A stretch of 64,000 nucleotides of DNA, taken from contig NC_015671.1 of NCBI RefSeq assembly GCF_000218545.1, positions 1,116,001 through 1,180,000 of the forward strand. The letters are read 5' to 3'. Positions 33,543 to 39,782 of the stretch are shown piece by piece (position 1 is the first letter of the stretch; every line of letters begins with the position of its first letter). A model generated the notes under the pieces. That model was not told the origin of the DNA and did not search any database. It saw only the letters and a program-made list of their open reading frames with translations. Made by a program: the position numbers and the translations under genes. Source of the stretch: Cellulomonas gilvus ATCC 13127. Lineage in GTDB: Bacteria > Actinomycetota > Actinomycetes > Actinomycetales > Cellulomonadaceae.

Positions 33543-34576
33543 GCCGACTTCCTCTCGGCGTCGAGGCGCTTCTTCGCCCGACGCACCTGCTTCTTGCTGG
33601 GGCCGGAGGCTCCGGTCGCGATCCGCTGCGTCAGGAAGAAGTTGAGCATGCCGATCACGAGGATGAGCAGGAACAGCAGCCACGCGATCGCTGCGGCTCG
33701 GCCGAGGTTGTACTGGCCGGTCCATCCGGTGTTGTAGAGGTAGAGCGTCGTGGTCAGCCACTGACGCGACGCACCGCCGGTGCCGAGCTCGTCGAACACG
33801 CGCGGCTCGTCGAAGATCTGCAGGCCACCGATGGTCGACGTGATGACCACGAAGACGACGGTCGCGCGGATCGTCGGGATCGTCACCGAGAAGAACTGGC
33901 GGACGCGGCCCGCGCCGTCGATGATCGCGGCCTCGTACAGCTCACGCGGGACGGCCTGCATCGCGGCCAGGAAGATCAGCGCGTTGTAGCCGGTCCAGCG
34001 GAAGTTGACCATCGAGGCGATGGCCACGTGGCTCGCGAGCGCGTCGACGTGCCAGCGGATCGGGTCGATGCCGATCGCGCCGAGCCAGCTGTTGACGAGG
34101 CCGCTCTGGTCCGCGAAGAGACGCGTGAAGATCAGGCCGACGGCGACGGGGGCGACGACGTAGGGGAGCAGGACGCCCATGCGCCAGAACGTCTTGGCGC
34201 GCAGGTTCTGGTCCAGCAGCGCGGCGATGAGGATCGCGGCGATCACCTGCGGCACCGACGACAGCACGAAGATCGACATCGTGTTGCGCAGCGACTTCCA
34301 GAAGTCGGGCTGCGCGAACACGTCGCTGAAGTTCTTGAGGCCGACGAAGTCGCCCTGCCCCTGCAGCATCCCCCACTGGTGGACCGAGACCCACGCCGTG
34401 TACAGGATCGGGAAGAGACCGGTGACGAAGAACAGGATGAAGAAGGGGGAGATGTACAGGTAGGGCGAGACCTTCACGTCCCAGCGGCTCAGCGTCTGGG
34501 AGAAGCCCACGCGGCGTGGCTGCCGGGGGAGCCGGTCGAGCTCGTCCTCCGGGGCAGGGGGTGACTGGACGGACAT
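33539..34576 (-). CDS. Cellobiose/cello-oligosaccharide ABC permease, MalF type (CebF-like)
   Basis: 345 residues. Membrane segments run from YLYISPFFILFFVTGLFPILYTAWV to AIAWLLFLLILVIGMLNFFL. The EAA loop is YEAAIIDGAGRVRQFFSVTIPTI. A basic C-terminal tail (SKKQVRRAKKRLDAERK) is cytoplasmic. GAGGTAG precedes the ATG. It lies 173 bases after the binding-protein gene, a gap filled with stem-loops. Confidence 0.88.
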   Translation of the reverse strand: MSVQSPPAPEDELDRLPRQPRRVGFSQTLSRWDVKVSPYLYISPFFILFFVTGLFPILYTAWVSVHQWGMLQGQGDFVGLKNFSDVFAQPDFWKSLRNTMSIFVLSSVPQVIAAILIAALLDQNLRAKTFWRMGVLLPYVVAPVAVGLIFTRLFADQSGLVNSWLGAIGIDPIRWHVDALASHVAIASMVNFRWTGYNALIFLAAMQAVPRELYEAAIIDGAGRVRQFFSVTIPTIRATVVFVVITSTIGGLQIFDEPRVFDELGTGGASRQWLTTTLYLYNTGWTGQYNLGRAAAIAWLLFLLILVIGMLNFFLTQRIATGASGPSKKQVRRAKKRLDAERKSA

Positions 34577-34605
34577 TGCTACCTCATGACGGCGGGAGTG
34601 GGCGC

Positions 34606-34740
34606 GGCGCCCGGTGGGGGTCCTGGCTCGCGAGAGCCGGGGCTCCTACCGGGCGCCGCTCGGATCCGGCGGGCCGGCTCGGGGGAGCCGGCCTCGCGGT
34701 GGGCCGGGTGACCGTGGGACGTGCCCACGGCCACCCGGCC
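34606..34740 (-). terminator. Cluster of stem-loops between the binding-protein and permease genes
   Basis: Three structures lie in the 173-base gap. The first has 34702-34710 and 34712-34718 pairing with 34724-34730 and 34732-34740: 16 pairs, one mismatch and a five-base loop. The second is GCCGGCTC-GGGG-GAGCCGGC at 34673-34692. The third is GGCGCCCGGT (34606-34615) with ACCGGGCGCC (34648-34657), enclosing a smaller GGCTC-GCGA-GAGCC. They probably attenuate transcription or protect the binding-protein mRNA. Confidence 0.65.
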
Positions 34741-34749
34741 GTCACCGGG

Positions 34750-36075
34750 TCAGAGGCCCAGTGCGCCGAACGCGTCGAGCGCGCCCTTCCAGGACTTCTC
34801 GGCGTCGTCCGACTTGTCGACGTCGACGCGGGTGATGGCGTCGGTCACCGTCTGGTGGATCGAGAAGTAGTTCGGGCCCTTGAACGGGGTCACGGTGATG
34901 GCGGCGTAGCGGTTGGCGAAGATCTGGCCGACCGGGGCGTCACCCATGAACGCGTTCTTGGTGTCGAGCAGCGCGGGGTCCGTCTGGGCCTCGAGCTGGC
35001 TCGGGAAGGTGCCCGCGTTCACGAACGCCTTGATCTGGACCTCGGGCGAGGTCAGCCACGCGGCGAGCTCCTTGGCCGCCTCGGTGTTCTTGCCACCGGC
35101 GGGGACGGTCAGGTACGAACCGCCCCAGTTGCCGCCGCCGCCGGGGAAGACGTCAGCGACGGCCCAGCCCTCGACACCGGCCGAGCGCTGCTCGATCGGG
35201 CCGGTCATCCACGCGGGGCAGAGCATCGTGGCGAACTTGCCGGCCGGGAACGCGGCGTCCCAGTCGCCCGACCACTGGTTGAGGTGGGCCGACAGGGCCT
35301 GGACCTCGTCCGAGACGACCTTGTTGTAGGTGTCCTTGATCGCGGTGTTCTCGTCGAGCGGAGTGACGGAGCCGTCCTCCTTCTCGTACGCGAACTCGAG
35401 CTGGTTCACCATGCCCTGGTAGATCGCGTTGGCGGAGTCGAACCACGCCGCGTCGGACTTGTCGGTGAACTTCTTGCCCACCTCGAAGTACGTGTCCCAC
35501 GTGGCGCCCGCGCCACCGAGCAGGTCCGCGACCTCGGCCGGGTCGGTCGGCAGGCCGGCCGCCTCGAACAGGTCGGAGCGGTAGCAGATGGCCTCGGGGC
35601 CGACGTCGGTGCCGTAGCCGATGAGCGCGCCGTTGGCGGCCGTGGCGGGCTTGGTCTTGCTCTCGGGCCAGCGGCCGTCCGTCTCGGGCGACTTCAGGTC
35701 GACGAACTTGTCCGCCGACTGCACGAGCTCGGGCAGCCAGTCGATCTCGATGGCCTCGATGTCCGCCAGACCGGCGCCACCGGCGGCGATCTTGGTGGTG
35801 AGGTTGGTGCGCGCGTCACCCGACTGCGCGGCCACGGTCTGCTTGACCGTGACGTTCGGGTGCGTCTTCGTGTACTCGGCGAGGAGCTCCTCGGTGTAGC
35901 CGAAGTTGTTGAAGGTCGCGACCGTGAGGGTGATCGGGTCCTCGTTGGCGGGCTTGCTCGCGTCGCCGGAGGCCGACGGCTTCGGGTCCTCGTCGCTCGA
36001 GCAGGCCGTCGCCAGGAGGGCGATGCTCGCGACGCTGGCCGTGACGGCCAGGAACTTACGGGTGGACTTACGCAC
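34750..36075 (-). CDS. Cellobiose/cello-oligosaccharide-binding lipoprotein (CebE-like)
   Basis: 441 residues. The signal peptide ends LLATAC (Cys25), then an acidic/Ser-rich tether. The mature start PITLTVATFNNFGYTEELLAEYTKTHPNVTV is of the CebE type. FPGGGGNWGGSYLTVPAGG and PFKGPNYFSIHQTVTDAI are ligand-pocket-like segments. The GTG at 36075 has GGGAG six bases upstream. It is the first gene of the operon, with operator palindromes and a TTGACA promoter in the 384-base region 36076-36459. The cellobiose assignment rests on family resemblance and on the CelR-like regulator. Confidence 0.88.
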   Translation of the reverse strand: MRKSTRKFLAVTASVASIALLATACSSDEDPKPSASGDASKPANEDPITLTVATFNNFGYTEELLAEYTKTHPNVTVKQTVAAQSGDARTNLTTKIAAGGAGLADIEAIEIDWLPELVQSADKFVDLKSPETDGRWPESKTKPATAANGALIGYGTDVGPEAICYRSDLFEAAGLPTDPAEVADLLGGAGATWDTYFEVGKKFTDKSDAAWFDSANAIYQGMVNQLEFAYEKEDGSVTPLDENTAIKDTYNKVVSDEVQALSAHLNQWSGDWDAAFPAGKFATMLCPAWMTGPIEQRSAGVEGWAVADVFPGGGGNWGGSYLTVPAGGKNTEAAKELAAWLTSPEVQIKAFVNAGTFPSQLEAQTDPALLDTKNAFMGDAPVGQIFANRYAAITVTPFKGPNYFSIHQTVTDAITRVDVDKSDDAEKSWKGALDAFGALGL

Positions 36076-36178
36076 TGTGACTCCCTTGTCAGTCGGACGG
36101 CAACCCTGCCGCGCCTGGGGCGCCTGGCCGTCCGGGGGGATCCGGGACGGCCGTGGCGTGGGTCTGGGGGACCCGGCC

Positions 36179-36217
36179 TGGAAGCGCTCCCCTCCGCAGT
36201 CTGCGGGAGCGTTCCCA
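36179..36217 (-). promoter_or_regulatory. Two CelR/CebR-type operators downstream of the cebE promoter
   Basis: The + strand reads TGGAAGCGCTCCCC at 36179-36192 and CGGGAGCGTTCCCA at 36204-36217, centres 25 bases apart. Both match the CebR/CelR consensus TGGGAGCGCTCCCA with one to four differences. They lie just after the predicted transcription start, where a bound LacI protein would block initiation or elongation. Confidence 0.82.
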
Positions 36218-36230
36218 CGCGCTGGGATGA

Positions 36231-36260
36231 ACAATCGTCCGGAACGAGGCGGGGTGTCAA
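36231..36260 (-). promoter_or_regulatory. Probable cebE promoter
   Basis: On the minus strand a perfect TTGACA (36260-36255) is followed after 18 bases by GATTGT (36236-36231). The expected start, near 36224, lies directly before the two CelR-type boxes. Confidence 0.6.
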
Positions 36261-36362
36261 GCACCACACGGGGGCGGCAGGGCGTGGTAGCGGTCCCACA
36301 CGAGCGTCTGCGCAGGTCAGAGCGGATTCCCACGGTTCCCACGTTACCGAATCGTTACGGCG

Positions 36363-36375
36363 TGGAAGCGCTTCC
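36363..36375. promoter_or_regulatory. Third CelR/CebR-type operator
   Basis: TGGAAGCGCTTCC contains a perfect 12-base palindrome (36364-36375). It lies about 160 bases upstream of the two promoter-proximal boxes and 85 bases beyond the end of the DUF2505 gene. It could support DNA looping or serve a second promoter. The remaining sequence of the 36076-36459 gap shows no gene. Confidence 0.75.
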
Positions 36376-36459
36376 GTTATCCCCGTTCGGCGCAGCGGTC
36401 GCACCCGTCCCGCCGGGCGCGCCGGGGCGCCGGTGGGAACGGGTGCGCTGGGCTCTCGC

Positions 36460-36954
36460 TCAGGTGAGGCGACGCGCGGCGACCTGTGCCTCGGCGGCCA
36501 GCGCGGCGCGCACCGCGCCGGCCGTCAGCTCCTCGACCACGGCGCCGAACATCGGCACGGACGCGCGCACCTCGCCCTCGTACCGCACGGCGGTCGCCGC
36601 AGGCCCGTGCGCGACGAGCGTGGTCCGGCCGTCGAGGCGCACGGGTACGCCCGCGACCTCGGCGACCACCGTCCCCGCGCGGGCCCCGTCGTCGTCGGGC
36701 GCGTCCCACGAGGTCGTCTGGCGGACCTCGAGGCGGCCGCCGACGAAGCCGCGCAGGTGCGCGGGCACCTGGTCGGCGGGCAGAGTGCGCCGGGACGTGA
36801 CGGTGAAGGCCGCCGAGCCGTCGCCCGTGACCTCCACCGCGTCGTCGGTGGCGCCCGCGGCGCGGATCGCCTCGCGCACGTGCGCGGCATCGGCCAGCAG
36901 GCGCGCGGCGGACCACGGGTCGGTGGGCAGGAGCATCAGCTCGGCGAGGTGCAC
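36460..36954 (-). CDS. DUF2505 family protein (START/SRPBCC-like fold predicted)
   Basis: 164 residues. It opens with a segment on accumulation of helices and strands (SAARLLADAAHVREAIRAAGATDDAVEV), then RRTLPADQVPAHLRGFVGGRLEVRQTTSWD and ends YEGEVRASVPMFGAVVEELTAGAVRAALAAEAQVAARRL. This pattern is typical of the actinobacterial DUF2505 family, which resembles polyketide cyclase/START lipid-binding proteins. The GTG at 36954 is the outermost start; Met7 is possible. Divergent from pdtaS by 110 bases. Confidence 0.78.
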   Translation of the reverse strand: MHLAELMLLPTDPWSAARLLADAAHVREAIRAAGATDDAVEVTGDGSAAFTVTSRRTLPADQVPAHLRGFVGGRLEVRQTTSWDAPDDDGARAGTVVAEVAGVPVRLDGRTTLVAHGPAATAVRYEGEVRASVPMFGAVVEELTAGAVRAALAAEAQVAARRLT

Positions 36955-37064
36955 GGGACCCCCGGGGTCGGTGGCGGGTGGGTGGTGGCCGGGCCCGCGT
37001 CGGTCGTGCGGCCGGCCGCGGACGGCGCGCCGTCGAGCCTAACGGCGCGCCTACGCTGTCCTCC

Positions 37065-38549
37065 GTGTCCACCCTGAGCACCCTCGTCGAGCGGCACGGT
37101 CCGCTCGGCGCCGCCGACCTCGAGTGGCTGCACCTGCTGGTGGGCGACTGGCAGGTCGTCTCCGACCTCGCGTTCGCCGACCTCGTGCTGTGGCTGCCCA
37201 CGACCGACGGCGACTTCGTCGCGATCGCGCAGTGCCGGCCCTCGACAGGAGCGACGGTGCACTACGACGACGTCGTCGGGTCCACCGCGCCGGAGGGCCA
37301 GCGGCCGCAGCTGCAGCGCTCGCTCGACGAGCGGCGGCAGCAGCGGTCGCGCGAGCCGCGGTGGTTCGGGTCCTACGCGGTGCGCGAGGAGGCCGTTCCC
37401 GTGGTGCACGACGGCCGCGCGATCGCCGTGATCGCCCGCCAGACCAACCTGGGCGGGGCGCGCACGCCCAGCCGCCTCGAGCTCAACTACGTCGAGGCGG
37501 CCGACGAGATCTTCGGCATGGTCGCGCGCGGCGAGTTCCCCGCGCCCGACGCCCCCACGGGCCCGCGCCGCGGCGCGCCGCGCGTGGGTGACGGGCTGGT
37601 GCGGCTCAACTCCGAGGGCGAGGTGCTGTACGCGAGCCCGAACGCGCTGTCCTGCTTCCACCGGCTCGGCGCGCTGGGCGACCTGGTGGGCCGCTCGCTC
37701 GTCGAGGTGACGGCGGACCTGCTGCCCGAGGAGCGCTCGACCGTCGACGAGTCGATGCCGTTGGTCCTCATGGGCCGTGCGCCGTGGCGCACCGACGTCG
37801 AGGCGCGCGGCGTGGCGCTGTCGCTGCGTGCGGTGCCGCTCCTCGAGCAGGGGCACCGGATCGGGGCCGTGGTGCTGTGCCGCGACGTGTCCGAGCTGCG
37901 GCGCCGCGAGCGCGAGCTCATCACCAAGGACGCCACGATCCGCGAGATCCATCACCGCGTGAAGAACAACCTGCAGACCGTCGCTGCGCTGCTGCGGCTG
38001 CAGTCGCGGCGCATGACGTCACCCGAGGCGCGCGACGCGCTCGCCGAGGCGATGCGCCGGGTCGCGACGATCGCGCTGGTGCACGACTCGCTGTCGCAGA
38101 CGATCGACGAGTCCGTGCCGTTCGACGACCTGGTGGGCCGCAGCCTGCGGCTCGCGGCGGACGCGGCCTCGGCGGGAGCCCGGGTGCGCACCACGGTCGC
38201 GGGCACGTTCGGCTCGATCCCGGCCGAGGACGCGACCGCGCTCGCGCTGGTGCTCACCGAGCTGGTGACCAACGCCGTGGAGCACGGCTTCGAGGGCCGG
38301 GAGTCCGGTGCGGTCGAGATCGTGGTCGAGCGGACGGGTGACGACCTCACCGTCCGCGTGGACGACGACGGCGCGGGCATCCCCGAAGGCAGGGGAGCGG
38401 GGTCGGGCCTCGGGACGCAGATCGTGCAGACGCTCGTCAGCAACGAGCTGCGCGGGACCATCGAGTGGGGTCAGCGCCCCGAGGGCGGCACGTCGGTCCG
38501 GGTGACCGCGACGCTGCGCGGCTCGCGCGACCTGCCGACCTCGGGCTGA
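37065..38549 (+). CDS. pdtaS: Sensor histidine kinase PdtaS (HisKA_2 / HWE-like)
   Basis: 494 residues, soluble. An N-terminal GAF-like domain (about 1-150) is followed by a PAS domain (about 180-285). The dimerisation/phosphoacceptor box EIHHRVKNNLQTVAALLRLQ has His296/His297. An HATPase domain contains LTELVTNAVEHGF (N box), DDDGAGIP and GSGLGTQIVQ. In mycobacteria it phosphorylates the RNA-binding antiterminator PdtaR and responds to nitric oxide and copper. The GTG at 37065 lies seven bases after TACGCT (37052-37057), a leaderless layout. It converges on whiB1 as in mycobacteria. Confidence 0.9.
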   Translation: MSTLSTLVERHGPLGAADLEWLHLLVGDWQVVSDLAFADLVLWLPTTDGDFVAIAQCRPSTGATVHYDDVVGSTAPEGQRPQLQRSLDERRQQRSREPRWFGSYAVREEAVPVVHDGRAIAVIARQTNLGGARTPSRLELNYVEAADEIFGMVARGEFPAPDAPTGPRRGAPRVGDGLVRLNSEGEVLYASPNALSCFHRLGALGDLVGRSLVEVTADLLPEERSTVDESMPLVLMGRAPWRTDVEARGVALSLRAVPLLEQGHRIGAVVLCRDVSELRRRERELITKDATIREIHHRVKNNLQTVAALLRLQSRRMTSPEARDALAEAMRRVATIALVHDSLSQTIDESVPFDDLVGRSLRLAADAASAGARVRTTVAGTFGSIPAEDATALALVLTELVTNAVEHGFEGRESGAVEIVVERTGDDLTVRVDDDGAGIPEGRGAGSGLGTQIVQTLVSNELRGTIEWGQRPEGGTSVRVTATLRGSRDLPTSG

Positions 38550-38599
38550 GGGTCCACCCGCGCACTCCGCCGACCGGGCGACGAGCCCGCCGTGCACGA

Positions 38600-38634
38600 C
38601 GCAGGGGCCGGACCATGGCGGTCCGGCCCCTGCG
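38600..38634. terminator. Hairpin between pdtaS and whiB1
   Basis: A perfect 15-base stem, CGCAGGGGCCGGACC (38600-38614) with its complement at 38620-38634 and a five-base loop, lies between convergent genes. It can serve both transcripts. Confidence 0.75.
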
Positions 38635-38654
38635 GGGTTCGTGCGTGCGGTGGT

Positions 38655-38903
38655 TCAGCCCGCGCGACGCTGGCGCGCGGTGCGGCGCTTGAGCGCGCGG
38701 CGCTCGTCCTCGGACAGGCCGCCCCACACGCCCGCGTCCTGACCGGTCTCGATGGCCCACTTGAGGCACGTGTCGACGACGTCGCAGCGACGGCACACGG
38801 CCTTCGCCTCCTCGATCTGGAGCAGCGCCGGTCCGGTGTTGCCGATCGGGAAGAACAGCTCCGGGTCCTCGTCGAGGCACGCTGCGCGGTGGCGCCAGTC
38901 CAT
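38655..38903 (-). CDS. whiB1: WhiB1-type iron-sulfur transcription factor
   Basis: 82 residues. The four cluster ligands Cys9, Cys37, Cys40 and Cys46 are at the positions known for WhiB1, followed by the GVWGG turn (at about 58-62) and a basic DNA-binding tail (RRALKRRTARQRR). WhiB1 binds a [4Fe-4S] cluster that reacts with nitric oxide and works with the housekeeping sigma factor; it is essential in mycobacteria. AAGGAG precedes the ATG. The neighbour pdtaS is the same as in Mycobacterium tuberculosis. Confidence 0.95.
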   Translation of the reverse strand: MDWRHRAACLDEDPELFFPIGNTGPALLQIEEAKAVCRRCDVVDTCLKWAIETGQDAGVWGGLSEDERRALKRRTARQRRAG

Positions 38904-39068
38904 GATTGCTCTCCTTGGGCGCGCGGCGACGACGTGCCCGGATGGGGGCGCGCGACTCGGCCGCGTCGATGGGGGTGGGGGGAAGGCTTGCAACCTGCTG
39001 CAGACCAGCCTCACACCCGTCAGTCGTCCGCACAAGGGGTTACGGGATCGTTTCGACTCGGTAACGGC

Positions 39069-39084
39069 TGAGGCATTCATCACA
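39069..39084 (-). promoter_or_regulatory. Possible CRP-type site in the whiB1 promoter region
   Basis: On the minus strand TGTGATGAATGCCTCA resembles the CRP/Cmr consensus TGTGA-n6-TCACA with a good left and poor right half. It lies about 170 bases before whiB1, in the 336-base divergent gap 38904-39239. Mycobacterial whiB1 is controlled by CRP, which makes the match worth noting. The rest of the gap shows no gene. Confidence 0.3.
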
Positions 39085-39239
39085 CTTGACACGGCGCGAC
39101 ACGCCGGGTGGACGCGGTGCGACGTGCTCCGACGCCGTGATCTGGGCGGCCGTCCAGCAGGACCACCGCACACGCGTGGTATGGGCCGCGCGGCCGGTCC
39201 GCGCCGGGACCCGCGACGCGCGGCACGTAGCCTGACCGC

Positions 39240-39683
39240 GTGAACCCGCCCCGCCCCGCCCCCGCGAGCCCGCCCGCACCTGCGCGGCGCCCTCATCCGG
39301 CGCTCGTGGTCGTGTGCGTCCTGACGTTCCTCGAGGCGGCGGTCGCCGCCGGGTTCGGCGTCGCGTGGGCCGTGGACCTCGTGGCGGGGGAGGCGGTCCT
39401 CGCGGCCGCGAGCGTCTTCCTGGTCCTCGTCGCGCTCGGCGTCGCGCTGCTGCTGACCGCGGCCGGCCGTGGGCTGTGGCGCGGGCGCCGGTGGGCGCGT
39501 TCGCCCGTGATGATGTGGCAGGTCCTGCTGGTCGTGCTGGCGGTCGGCTGGCTCGGGGCCGAGGTCAGCCCCGGCGCGGTGGCCGCGCTGGTGGTCGCTC
39601 TCGTCGTCGGGGTCGGTCTCCTGCTGCCGCCCGTGGTGGCCGCGACCACCGGCGCCGACGAGGCGGCCCCCACGCGCACCTGA
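39240..39683 (+). CDS. Small integral membrane protein
   Basis: 147 residues. A Pro/Ala-rich cytoplasmic N-terminus is followed by four hydrophobic segments: ALVVVCVLTFLEAAVAAGFGVAW, AVLAAASVFLVLVALGVALLLTA, SPVMMWQVLLVVLAVGWLGA and AVAALVVALVVGVGLLLPPVV. No named family is recognised. TAGCCT (39228-39233) lies six bases before the GTG, giving a leaderless start. It is divergent from whiB1. Confidence 0.72.
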   Translation: MNPPRPAPASPPAPARRPHPALVVVCVLTFLEAAVAAGFGVAWAVDLVAGEAVLAAASVFLVLVALGVALLLTAAGRGLWRGRRWARSPVMMWQVLLVVLAVGWLGAEVSPGAVAALVVALVVGVGLLLPPVVAATTGADEAAPTRT

Positions 39684-39711
39684 CCGCTGGCGGCCGGTGC
39701 CGGACGTGCCA

Positions 39712-39779
39712 GCGCCCGGTGCCCCCTCCGGCACCGGGCGCCACTGACCCGGGGGCGGCCGCGCGGACCGCCCCCGGGT
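39712..39779. terminator. Two consecutive hairpins between convergent genes
   Basis: Stem one is GCGCCCGGTGCC (39712-39723) with its complement at 39730-39741, loop of six. Stem two is ACCCGGGGGCGG (39747-39758) with its complement at 39768-39779, loop of nine. Both are perfect 12-base stems and end four bases before the permease stop. Confidence 0.75.
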
Positions 39780-39782
39780 GGC

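Noticed and set aside
31029-33737. Long plus-strand open frame (about 900 codons) opposite the LacI and CebG-like genes
   Set aside because: Antisense shadow of conserved genes on the minus strand; His/Asp/Arg-rich low-complexity translation.
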